From contig JASLNU010000107.1 of assembly GCA_030745835.1 (NCBI GenBank), positions 1 to 24,586 on the forward strand: a stretch of 24,586 bases of DNA, read 5' to 3'. Positions 14,957-21,420 of this stretch are shown here, one piece after another (position 1 is the stretch's first letter; every line of letters starts with the position of its first letter). The notes under the pieces were generated by a model that was not told the origin of the DNA, ran no database searches, and saw only the letters and a program-made list of their open reading frames with translations. A program made the translations under genes and the position numbers. Source of the DNA: GCA-2687515 sp002687515 (GTDB lineage: Bacteria; Pseudomonadota; Alphaproteobacteria; Rhodospirillales; UBA2165).

Positions 14957-15319
14957 ATGGCCACGGATTTCGAATGGACGCCGGAGCGGGTCGAGGAATT
15001 AACCAAATTCTGGGCATCGGGGCTGTCGGCCAGCGAGATCGGGCGCCGCATGGGGATCACCAAGAATGCCGTTGTCGGCAAGGTGCGCCGGCTCGACCTG
15101 GCCATGCGCCGCCAGCCGCCGCCGCCGAAGCGCCCGATAAGCGTCGTCACCCTGGACCGGCTCAAGGCCGATATGTGTTCCTGGCCGACCGGCGAGCCCG
15201 GCCAACCCGATTTCAGGTTTTGCGGAAAAGTCGCCGTCGAGGGCAAGCCCTACTGCGCCGAGCATTGCGCCCGGGCCTACATTCCGTCGACCAAGAAAAA
15301 GGTCGGCGCCGCTGCTTGA
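14957..15319 (+). CDS. gcrA: GcrA cell-cycle regulator
   Basis: A 120-residue GcrA-family protein. The N-terminal helix-turn-helix 'WTPERVEELTKFWASGLSASEIGRRMGITKNAVVGKVRRLDL' region (about 8-50) binds DNA, and the C-terminal block has the family's Cys/His pattern 'CSWPTGEPGQPDFRFCG...GKPYCAEHCARAY' (about 73-110). In Caulobacter GcrA binds promoters with CcrM-methylated GANTC sites and recruits sigma70 RNA polymerase, driving S-phase gene expression. The protein is shorter than the Caulobacter one because the linker between domains is short. ATG 14957 is chosen over an upstream in-frame start because it fits the family N-terminus and has GGGGAG 11 bp upstream. It is convergent with the FliG-C-like gene, 7 bp apart. 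Confidence 0.93.
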   Translation: MATDFEWTPERVEELTKFWASGLSASEIGRRMGITKNAVVGKVRRLDLAMRRQPPPPKRPISVVTLDRLKADMCSWPTGEPGQPDFRFCGKVAVEGKPYCAEHCARAYIPSTKKKVGAAA

Positions 15320-15326
15320 TCGACCG

Positions 15327-15785
15327 CTAGCCCTCCTGGCCATCGAAACTCAGGGCGCCGTCCTCGACCAGGTTTTCCGCCGTTTCGATGAGGCGCCGCA
15401 TGGCTTCGTCGAAACGGTAGCCGGGAAGCCCTTCGCGGAATTGGAACAACAAATCCTCGACGTAAATTTTCACCGAATTGTCGCTCATATTGGCGTAAAG
15501 TTTCTTGCGCAGCTCGGCGTTTTCTTCCGAGGAATGCAGCAACACCAGGATATCGTCATGGGCGGCGGTTCCAAGCAGCGCCTGGATGCCGGTATTGTTG
15601 GCGGTCTGGAGCCGGTCGAGGAATTCGTTGTAGCGTTCGGCGCGGGCTTCGCGGGCAACCGGGTCCAAAAGGTCATTCAAATGCCGGCTTAGACGCGCCA
15701 ATCCGTCGCGATCGACAACCGTGCGCCGATCCTCGAGGATGATCTCGAAACGATCTTCGTTCACCCTGTTGACTTCGATATCCAT
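15327..15785 (-). CDS. Stand-alone FliG C-terminal-domain-like protein
   Basis: A 152-residue soluble protein with no signal peptide. Its second half, 'HDDILVLLHSSEENAELRKKLYANMSDNSVKIYVEDLLFQF...RFDEAMRRLIETAENLVEDGAL', follows the pattern of the FliG C-terminal domain: the 'LLhsA..elrekil.NMS.ra...l.EDLe' helices and then a 'v.eA...i...a..L.e.Ge' ending. The charged motor-torque residues and the FliG N and middle domains are missing, so it is not a complete rotor protein. The first 60 residues are strongly charged and unrecognised. No flagellar genes are nearby. Start ATG 15785 has only a weak ribosome binding site. It could be a remnant of FliG fold reuse, and the assignment is from pattern reading only. 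Confidence 0.55.
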   Translation of the reverse strand: MDIEVNRVNEDRFEIILEDRRTVVDRDGLARLSRHLNDLLDPVAREARAERYNEFLDRLQTANNTGIQALLGTAAHDDILVLLHSSEENAELRKKLYANMSDNSVKIYVEDLLFQFREGLPGYRFDEAMRRLIETAENLVEDGALSFDGQEG

Positions 15786-15820
15786 CGGTCCGTCATCGGT
15801 TGCCCGTCATCGATTTCAGA

Positions 15821-15840
15821 GTGCAATAATACGATTGCAC
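15821..15840. promoter_or_regulatory. Palindromic operator-like hairpin in divergent intergenic region
   Basis: GTGCAAT (15821-15827) and ATTGCAC (15834-15840) form a perfect 7-bp inverted repeat with a 6-bp spacer, 36 bp from the FliG-C-like start and 77 bp from the Nudix start. Size and position suit a dimeric regulator site. There is no T-run, so a terminator is unlikely. Confidence 0.4.
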
Positions 15841-15916
15841 GGGTTTGCGCGAAACACAATAGATCGGAATTGTTTAACGGGCCGTTGACTGGTACCAAGC
15901 GCCCGGAATATTACGC

Positions 15917-16771
15917 ATGGCTTATTTGGATCACCTTGAAATTTGCAACCGCCACGACCTTGCCGGGTTCCGCCGATTGCGCGCGGCGGGAATGGATATC
16001 GGCCTGGTGCGCGCCGATCTGGCGGACGCATTGAGGCGATTCGACGATGTCATCGATGCCGACGGCGCCGGGCTTTGCCTCAATGACCGGTTGGCCGATT
16101 TCGAGGGCCGTTCCGCCGCCGTTGCCGGGCTGGTCGACGAGCTGGCGGCGGCGGGCCGTCTGCCCAGCCTGCGCGGCGAGATGTATCCGGTTGCCGCGGC
16201 TTACGACGATCCGCCTTTGTTGCAGATCGACCGCGCCGCCGTGCCGCCTTTCGGCATTCTGGGTTACGGCGTCCACGTCAACGGTTTCCAGCGCCGCGCC
16301 GGCGGCCGGCTGCATATGTGGATCGGACGAAGGGGAGCGAACCAGACACTTTGTCCCGGCATGCTCGACAACATGGTCGCCGGCGGCCTGCCGATCGGGC
16401 TGAGCCCGTTGCAGAATGTCATCAAGGAATGCAACGAGGAAGCCGGCATTCCGGCACCGCTTGCCGGGCGCGCCAAAGCGGCGGGCCGCATCAGCTATGT
16501 CATGGAAACCGAAGACGGATTGCGCCAGGACACCATGTTCTGCTTCGATTTGGAACTGCCCACCGATTTCACACCGGTCAACCGCGACGGCGAAGTCGCG
16601 GAATTCATGCTGATGCCGGTGCAAGAGGTCATGGAAATCATCCGCGACAGCTTTGCTTTCAAATTCAACTGCCCCTTGGTAATTCTCGATTTTCTGATCA
16701 GGCACGGCATCCTTGGCGATGACGAGCCCGAATACGCGGCGCTCAGATCGGGCTTGCGCGGGGGCCTCTAG
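15917..16771 (+). CDS. DUF4743-Nudix hydrolase (thiamine-diphosphate-related type)
   Basis: A 284-residue protein. An N-terminal DUF4743 region (about 1-110, 'HLEICNRHDL...FRPL-like', ending 'GEMYPVA') leads into a Nudix domain. The Nudix box at about 155-177, 'GGLPIGLSPLQNVIKECNEEAGI', keeps the metal-binding EEAG core but has K for the usual R and lacks the usual E early in the box. That variant is typical of this subfamily, related to the N-terminal half of yeast Tnr3 and plant plastid Nudix enzymes reported to hydrolyse oxidised thiamine diphosphate. A damaged-cofactor clean-up role is therefore inferred. 'HMWIGRR' and 'MLDNMVAGG' are further family marks. No strong Shine-Dalgarno is visible. 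It is followed by ytoQ after 54 bp on the same strand. Confidence 0.85.
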   Translation: MAYLDHLEICNRHDLAGFRRLRAAGMDIGLVRADLADALRRFDDVIDADGAGLCLNDRLADFEGRSAAVAGLVDELAAAGRLPSLRGEMYPVAAAYDDPPLLQIDRAAVPPFGILGYGVHVNGFQRRAGGRLHMWIGRRGANQTLCPGMLDNMVAGGLPIGLSPLQNVIKECNEEAGIPAPLAGRAKAAGRISYVMETEDGLRQDTMFCFDLELPTDFTPVNRDGEVAEFMLMPVQEVMEIIRDSFAFKFNCPLVILDFLIRHGILGDDEPEYAALRSGLRGGL

Positions 16772-16825
16772 ACCGGCAAAAGTCATCATAGTTTTGAAAC
16801 ACCCCTAAGATCAGGAGACGCCAAA

Positions 16826-17284
16826 ATGGCAGAGCAAAACTGGACCGTGTACCTATCGGGTGAAATTCACAGCGACTGGCGGGAAGTGATCAGGGACGGC
16901 TGCAAGGACAGGAACCTGCCCGTCGAATTGCTGACCCCGGTGACCGATCACGAAGCCAGCGACGATTGCGGCACCGATATCCTGGGGCCTGAAAGCAATC
17001 CCTTTTGGAAGGATCACAAGGGCGCCCGCCTCAATGCCATCCGCACCCGCACCCTGATCGAAAAGTCCGATATCGTGGTCGTCAAGTTCGGTGAAAAATA
17101 CAAGCAATGGAACGCCGCCTTCGATGCCGGCTTCGCCGCCGCCCTGGGCAAGCCGATGATCGTCATGCACGGCGAAGAACATACCCACGCGCTGAAGGAA
17201 GTCGATGCCGCCGCCTTGGCGGTCGCCGAAACGCCGGATCAGGTGATCCGGGTTCTTGGCTACGCCATCAACGGGACGCTTTGA
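16826..17284 (+). CDS. YtoQ family protein
   Basis: A 152-residue soluble protein matching the YtoQ family throughout: 'VYLSGEIHSDWR' at the N-terminus, 'PVTDHEASDDCG', 'RTRTLIEKSDIVVVKFGEKYKQWNAAFDAGFAAALGKPMIVMH' in the middle, and 'LAVAETPDQVIRVLGYAI' at the end. The fold resembles nucleoside 2-deoxyribosyltransferases (the 'D..V..F...Y.QWN.AFDAG.A.A..KP' block parallels the nucleoside-binding strand-helix), but no reaction is established for the family. AGGAGA lies 7 bp before the ATG. The 3' end overlaps the convergent secreted-protein gene by 17 bp. Adjacency to the Nudix hydrolase may point to shared work on nucleotide-like or cofactor-like substrates. Confidence 0.88.
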   Translation: MAEQNWTVYLSGEIHSDWREVIRDGCKDRNLPVELLTPVTDHEASDDCGTDILGPESNPFWKDHKGARLNAIRTRTLIEKSDIVVVKFGEKYKQWNAAFDAGFAAALGKPMIVMHGEEHTHALKEVDAAALAVAETPDQVIRVLGYAINGTL

Positions 17285-18083
17285 AGGCGGTTTCGATCCT
17301 GCCGCCGGCGGCGATCTGAAAGAGGCTCAGCTCGACGAAATCGAACGCCGTGTAGGGTTCGGCGGGGGCGAAAAACTCGACCCCGGCAAAGCCGCGCCAA
17401 TCGCCGTTTTCATCGCGGCTGAACACGTCTTCGAAGCGCAGCAGCGCGGTCCGCGCCTGGATCAGGCCATCCTTGCCGCGTTGCAGTTCGATCTCCAGCC
17501 GGCGCGCCGGCGCCGATGCGAATTCGACCTGGATGACGGCCGGAAAGATGTCGTAATCGCCGAACACCATATTGAAGAAAATGGCGGCGCCGGGCGGAAT
17601 GTCGCCGTTCTTGACGGTGAAATCGAAAACAAAGACCGCGTTGTTGGGCGTCAACGGGCCGTCTTCGTCGGGCCAATCCTTGTCGGGCGCCGACGCCGAC
17701 AGCGATAGATCGGTCCAGTTGGACCCGCGGCTGGCGCCATGCACCTTGCTACAGCCCTCACAAAAGATGGCCCGGTCCAGAAGTTCGGCGGGAAAACGGT
17801 TGTCGAAATCATCGCCCGCATAGACGCGGACGACGCCGTCCCGGTTGAGATCGGGCAAAAACTCGCCCGGCGTCAGCATGCCGTCGCCATCGGTGTCGGC
17901 CGGGCCGCCCGCGTCCGGCGCCAGGAACGCCGACCGGATAAGCTCTTTCGTATCGGTAAATCCGAAGCCGTCCTTGTCGCCGATGCGGATGAAGCGGAAG
18001 GGCTCGGCGATGGCCGGCGCCGGCGCGCACAGGATTGCGCCCAGGGCCGATGCCAACAAAATGCGCCGGGCGCCGCTTTTCAC
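17268..18083 (-). CDS. Secreted protein with EF-hand/dockerin-like calcium loop
   Basis: 271 residues with a signal peptide ending near 'APAIAEP' (about residue 26). Residues about 63-84 read 'DTDGDGMLTPGEFLPDLNRDG', containing a DxDxDG Ca2+-binding loop followed by a second Asp-rich turn, as in EF-hand or dockerin-type repeats. A single 'CEGC' pair lies at about 109-112. The remaining beta-rich region ('NNAVFVFDFTVKNGDIPPGAAIFFNM', 'FASAPARRLEIELQRGKDG') is not recognised. The start is GTG 18083, overlapping the gluQ stop as GTGA, so translation is probably coupled. The product is likely periplasmic or extracellular; no enzyme function can be assigned. It converges on ytoQ with a 17-bp overlap. 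Confidence 0.75.
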   Translation of the reverse strand: MKSGARRILLASALGAILCAPAPAIAEPFRFIRIGDKDGFGFTDTKELIRSAFLAPDAGGPADTDGDGMLTPGEFLPDLNRDGVVRVYAGDDFDNRFPAELLDRAIFCEGCSKVHGASRGSNWTDLSLSASAPDKDWPDEDGPLTPNNAVFVFDFTVKNGDIPPGAAIFFNMVFGDYDIFPAVIQVEFASAPARRLEIELQRGKDGLIQARTALLRFEDVFSRDENGDWRGFAGVEFFAPAEPYTAFDFVELSLFQIAAGGRIETAFKASR

Positions 18084-18949
18084 AGGCTTTCGATGCCGGT
18101 CATGGCGACGACCTCGGCCGGCGTATGGCCGGCTTCGCGCAGGCCCTTAATGGTCGCCGACTTATCGCGCTTGGCGAAACGGCGCCCGTCGGCACCGGTC
18201 AACAGGTGGTGGAACCGGTATTCGGGCGTATCGAACCCGAGCAGCGCCTGCAAAAGCCGGTGCAGGTGGCTGGCGGCGCGCAAGTCCTCGCCGCGGGTCA
18301 CCAGATTGATACCCTGGAGATGATCGTCGACCACCACCGAAAGATGATAGCTGGTCGGCGTGTCCTTGCGGGCGAGCACCGCATCGCCGAAGATTTCCGG
18401 TGTTGCCACGACCTCGCCGGCATCCCGGTCGCGCCAAAGAAGCGCGCCGGTGAGAGCCTCGGCGCGGGCCCGCGCCCGCTGCATATGGATGCGCAGCGCA
18501 AACGGCGCCCCCGATTGCAAATGGGCGCCCCTTTCTTCGATATCCATATCGCGGCAGGTGCCGGGGTAAAGGGGGCCGTCCGGGCCCTCATTGATGTGGT
18601 GCGGCGCGGCGCCCGAGGATTCGATTTCCTCCCTGATCTCCCCCCGCGTGCAAAAACAGGGATAAATCAGATCGTCTTCCGCCAGCCGGTCGAGGGCGCG
18701 GCGGTACTCTTCCAGATGCTCCGACTGGCGGCGCACCGGCTCTTTCCAGGCGAGCCCGAGCCAGGCCAGATCCTCAGTTATCGCCGCCTCGAACTCGGGC
18801 CGGCATCGGGTGCCGTCGATATCCTCGATGCGCAACAGAAAGCGCCCGCCGTCGGCCGCCGCCGCGCGTTCGGCAAACAGCGCCGAATAGGCGTGGCCCA
18901 GATGCAGATGGCCGGTCGGCGAGGGCGCGAAGCGGGTGACGGTAGGCAA
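18080..18949 (-). CDS. gluQ: Glutamyl-queuosine tRNA(Asp) synthetase
   Basis: A 289-residue GluRS paralogue without the anticodon-binding domain. It glutamylates queuosine in tRNA(Asp). Motifs are 'VTRFAPSPTGHLHLGHAYSA' with the HIGH-type HLGH, 'LRIEDIDGTRCRP', the zinc site 'YPCFCTRGE' plus 'YPGTCR', 'SYHLSVVVDD', and the KMSKS-type 'FAKRDKS'. The open frame runs upstream to TTG 18976, but TTG 18949 is preferred because GGAG lies about 8 bp before it and the protein then starts LPTVTRFAPS, as in homologues. It is coupled to the secreted-protein gene by a GTGA overlap and divergent from the alpha/beta hydrolase gene. Confidence 0.92.
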   Translation of the reverse strand: MPTVTRFAPSPTGHLHLGHAYSALFAERAAAADGGRFLLRIEDIDGTRCRPEFEAAITEDLAWLGLAWKEPVRRQSEHLEEYRRALDRLAEDDLIYPCFCTRGEIREEIESSGAAPHHINEGPDGPLYPGTCRDMDIEERGAHLQSGAPFALRIHMQRARARAEALTGALLWRDRDAGEVVATPEIFGDAVLARKDTPTSYHLSVVVDDHLQGINLVTRGEDLRAASHLHRLLQALLGFDTPEYRFHHLLTGADGRRFAKRDKSATIKGLREAGHTPAEVVAMTGIESL

Positions 18950-19045
18950 ATAAGAGCTCCGATCCTGAATTCCCAATTGGAAGGGTTTAATTTGGTAGGA
19001 TTATGCTCTAAGTCCAGCCCTGTCCATAGATGACGGGAGGCGTTT

Positions 19046-19717
19046 TTGAGTGATATCCCCACCCTGATCGGGCCGGAATTCGGCCCCGCCGGCGGCGGCG
19101 CGGCGCGGCAACTGGTTATATTCGCCCACGGCTATGGCGCCGACGGCAACGATTTGATCGGCCTGGCCCCGCATTTTGCCGACATCTTGCCGAATGCCAG
19201 GTTCGTCGCGCCGAACGCGCCATATCCTTGCGAGGAAGGGCCGTTCGGCTATCAATGGTTCCGTCTAGCTGAACGCAGCGAGCCGGAAATGCTGGCCGGC
19301 GCCCGCGCCGCGCAGCCGATCCTTGACCGCTTCATCGAAACCGAGCTCGAAACGGCGGGGCTGGAGGAGCGGCATTTGGTGCTGATCGGATTTTCGCAAG
19401 GAACCATGATCTCGCTGTTCACCGGGCTTCGCAGGCAACGCCCGGTCGCCGGCATTCTCGGCTATTCCGGCCGGCTGGTGGGCGCCGAAGCCCTGGCCGG
19501 CGAGATCAGATGCCGCCCGCCGGTGGTCCTGGTCAACGGCGATGCCGACGAGCTTGTCCCCGCTACCCAGCAGCCGGCCGCAATCGCGGCGCTGCAAGGC
19601 GCAGGCGTGCCCACCCAAGGGCATATCCGGCCCGGCCTCGGCCATTCCATCGACCAGACGGGCGTCGAAATCGGCCGCCAATTCCTGGCGCGTATTTTCG
19701 GCGTTTCGGCCCCATAA
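19046..19717 (+). CDS. Carboxylesterase/lysophospholipase-like alpha/beta hydrolase (Abhydrolase_2)
   Basis: A 223-residue hydrolase of the YpfH/EstB-like group. 'LVIFAHGYGADGNDLIGLAPHFA' gives the oxyanion HG strand, 'LIGFSQGTM' is the nucleophile elbow (Ser about 116), 'VLVNGDADELVP' carries the Asp and 'RPGLGHSID' the His, so the triad is complete. There is no signal peptide, so the product is cytoplasmic, acting on short acyl esters or lysophospholipids; the natural substrate is unknown. The start is TTG 19046 with GGGAGG 6 bp before it. The divergent spacer to gluQ contains TTGGAA (18977) and TATGCT (19002) as a weak candidate promoter with a long 19-bp spacer. Confidence 0.88.
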   Translation: MSDIPTLIGPEFGPAGGGAARQLVIFAHGYGADGNDLIGLAPHFADILPNARFVAPNAPYPCEEGPFGYQWFRLAERSEPEMLAGARAAQPILDRFIETELETAGLEERHLVLIGFSQGTMISLFTGLRRQRPVAGILGYSGRLVGAEALAGEIRCRPPVVLVNGDADELVPATQQPAAIAALQGAGVPTQGHIRPGLGHSIDQTGVEIGRQFLARIFGVSAP

Positions 19718-19731
19718 AAGCCCCATAAAAG
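19710..19731. repeat. 11-bp tandem duplication at the hydrolase stop codon
   Basis: CCCCATAAAAG occurs twice in a row (19710-19720, 19721-19731). The first copy contains the TAA stop. It looks like a small slippage duplication. Confidence 0.8.
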
Positions 19732-19754
19732 CCCAGCTTGGCGGCAGGATGCGG

Positions 19755-19782
19755 TTGCATTATCCCGCCCGCCCGCTATGCT
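19755..19782 (+). promoter_or_regulatory. Candidate sigma70 promoter for the HNH gene
   Basis: TTGCAT (19755-19760) and TATGCT (19777-19782) with a 16-bp spacer, 37 bp before the ATG. Consistent in spacing, but imperfect in both boxes. Confidence 0.4.
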
Positions 19783-19819
19783 TCGGCCAACTTGGAGGGT
19801 TTTTTTAAGGAGTAAATCC

Positions 19820-20383
19820 ATGACCGCGGCGCTGGATAATTGCCCGGCACTGGTCCTGAACGCGGATTTCCGTCCGCTCAATTACTTCCCGCTGTCGCTG
19901 TGGGGCTGGCAGGATGCGGTGAAAGCCGTGTTCCTGGGCCGCGTCAATGTGGTCTCGGAATACGAGGAAACCATCCATTCGCCGAGCTGGGCCATGCAGG
20001 TGCCGAGCGTCATTTCGCTTAAACAGTACGTGAATTTGTCGCGCCGCCCGGCGTTCACCCGCTTCAACGTGTTCCTGCGCGATCGGTTCACTTGCCAATA
20101 TTGCGGCCTGGGTTTTGCAACGCAGGATCTGACCTTTGATCACATGGTGCCGCGTTCCAGGGGCGGGCGCACCGAATGGCGCAACGTGGTCACCGCCTGC
20201 GCGCCCTGTAACTTGAGGAAAGCCAACAAACTGGCCGCCGAGGCGGGGATGCGCATCCGCCGCAAGCCGGACCAGCCCAGCAACCACCAGCTACAGCTTA
20301 TGGGGCGCAAGTTTCCGCCCAATTACCTGCACCAAAGCTGGCGCGATTTCCTCTATTGGGACAGCGAACTGGAAGCCGGCTGA
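19820..20383 (+). CDS. HNH endonuclease family protein
   Basis: 187 residues. The N-terminal half ('LVLNADFRPLNYFPLSLWGWQDAVKAVFLGRVNVV') is the conserved lead found in chromosomal HNH proteins of this type. The HNH domain (about 92-135) has paired zinc cysteines 'CQYC' and 'CAPC', the 'LTFDHMVPRSRGG' catalytic His strand and 'WRNVVTACAPCNLRKANK'. These widespread single-gene HNH proteins are not linked to restriction or phage genes here; their cellular role (DNA repair or processing) is not established. ATG 19820 is chosen because a perfect AAGGAG lies 8 bp upstream. The open frame extends 14 codons further up without support. It is followed by rpsD under its own promoter. Confidence 0.88.
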   Translation: MTAALDNCPALVLNADFRPLNYFPLSLWGWQDAVKAVFLGRVNVVSEYEETIHSPSWAMQVPSVISLKQYVNLSRRPAFTRFNVFLRDRFTCQYCGLGFATQDLTFDHMVPRSRGGRTEWRNVVTACAPCNLRKANKLAAEAGMRIRRKPDQPSNHQLQLMGRKFPPNYLHQSWRDFLYWDSELEAG

Positions 20384-20422
20384 GTCCTTGCCGCCCTTTG
20401 GCCGCTGCCTGACCGCAAATCA

Positions 20423-20450
20423 TTGACAGCAAGTCCGAAATCCCTATAGT
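20423..20450 (+). promoter_or_regulatory. Strong sigma70 promoter of rpsD
   Basis: Consensus TTGACA (20423-20428), 16-bp spacer and TATAGT (20445-20450), about 127 bp before the rpsD ATG. It lies in the gap after the HNH gene. Confidence 0.75.
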
Positions 20451-20456
20451 GCGCGG

Positions 20457-20576
20457 CTTCATTCCCGGCCACGCGGATGCTTGGCATCCCGCCCCTTGAT
20501 TCCAATTTGTCGATGTGTGGGGCCAACCGGGACAAGAACAACCGGATCAACGCGTGCAGAACAAGGAACAAGTGAT
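20457..20576 (+). promoter_or_regulatory. Long rpsD 5' leader with hairpin
   Basis: About 120 nt of untranslated leader between the predicted start of transcription and ATG 20577. A compact stem-loop GCGGATGC-TTG-GCATCC lies at 20473-20489. AAGGA at about 20563 is the ribosome binding site. S4 autoregulates its own mRNA in other bacteria, so a regulatory leader is possible, but no known motif is recognised. Confidence 0.4.
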
Positions 20577-21191
20577 ATGAGCAAACGCATTCGTGCGAAA
20601 CACAAGATCGACCGCCGCCTCCGCGTCAATTTGTGGGGCCGGCCCAAAAGCCCCTTCAACACCCGCGAATACGGTCCCGGCCTGCACGGCCAGCGGCGCC
20701 GCAAAAGTTCCAACTTCGGAACCCAGCTGCAGGCCAAGCAAAAGCTCAAGGGTTATTACGGCAATATCGGCGAAAAACAGTTCCGCCGCTATTACACCGA
20801 GGCGGTGCGGCGCAAGGGCGACACCTCGGAAAACCTGATCGGCATTCTGGAAGCCCGGCTGGATGCCGTCGTCTACCGCATGAAATTCGTGCCGACGGTG
20901 TTCGCCTCGCGCCAGTTCATCAACCACGGCCATATCCGCGTCAACGGCAAGCGCGTCAACATTCCGTCCTACAAGGTCAAGGAAGGCGATGTCGTCGAGG
21001 TCAAGGATAAGTCCCGCGATCTGGATCTTGTCCTGGAAGCCGCCGGCTCGCCGGAACGCGACGTGCCCGACTATATGGAGGTCGACCACGCCAAGATGCG
21101 CGGCACCTTCGTCCGCGCGCCGCTATTGGCCGATGTCCCCTATCCGGTGCAGATGGAACCCAACCTGGTGGTCGAGTTCTATTCACGGTAA
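20577..21191 (+). CDS. rpsD: 30S ribosomal protein S4
   Basis: A 204-residue S4, normal for Alphaproteobacteria. 'MSKRIRAKHKIDRRLRVNLWG' and 'YGPGLHGQRRRKSSNFGTQL' form the conserved N-terminal region. The S4 RNA-binding domain runs through 'LEARLDAVVYRMKFVPTVFASRQFINHGHIRVNGKRVNIPSY' (about 97-140), and the C-terminus is 'VPYPVQMEPNLVVEFYSR'. S4 nucleates 30S assembly on 16S rRNA. ATG 20577 fits the family start; an open frame further upstream is part of the leader. As often in Alphaproteobacteria it stands alone rather than in the alpha operon, with its own promoter and a strong terminator. Confidence 0.97.
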   Translation: MSKRIRAKHKIDRRLRVNLWGRPKSPFNTREYGPGLHGQRRRKSSNFGTQLQAKQKLKGYYGNIGEKQFRRYYTEAVRRKGDTSENLIGILEARLDAVVYRMKFVPTVFASRQFINHGHIRVNGKRVNIPSYKVKEGDVVEVKDKSRDLDLVLEAAGSPERDVPDYMEVDHAKMRGTFVRAPLLADVPYPVQMEPNLVVEFYSR

Positions 21192-21199
21192 ACGAAGCA

Positions 21200-21234
21200 G
21201 CCCGGCTGGGGATGGCCGGGTCGGCCAGCCGGGC
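21200..21234 (+). repeat. GC-rich inverted repeat after rpsD
   Basis: GCCCGGCTGG (21200-21209) pairs perfectly with CCAGCCGGGC (21225-21234) around a 15-nt loop, 9 bp after the rpsD stop. There is no T-run. It may protect the 3' end of the mRNA or be a REP-like unit; the real terminator lies about 90 bp further on. Confidence 0.55.
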
Positions 21235-21322
21235 GTAAGGCTGGGTCGGGCCTAAATTACGCAGGCGTGAAAAGGCTCGCGTACGGCTTGGCACCTGTCG
21301 ATGATTGGACCGCGACAATCCG

Positions 21323-21352
21323 AAAAGGCCGCTCTGATGGGCGGCCTTTTTG
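21323..21352 (+). terminator. Rho-independent terminator of rpsD
   Basis: AAAAGGCCGC (21323-21332) and GCGGCCTTTT (21341-21350) pair around an 8-nt loop, followed by more T. The A-run on the other side makes it usable from both strands, though the converging synthase-like gene ends 69 bp away. Confidence 0.88.
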
Positions 21353-21420
21353 TATAGGACGGCAGGCGCGCCAGTTCGGCATCGGGGAGGCCGCCGGTTC
21401 TTCCGGCCCTTCATGTTCTC

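Noticed and set aside
15885..15914. TTGACT/TATTAC promoter before the Nudix gene
   Set aside because: The -10 would end 2 bp before the ATG, placing the transcription start inside the coding region, so it is incompatible with the chosen start.
21192..21420. tRNA or small RNA gene in the rpsD-synthase gap
   Set aside because: I searched by eye for a T-loop (GGTTCRA) and cloverleaf; only the two hairpins listed were found, one of them a terminator.
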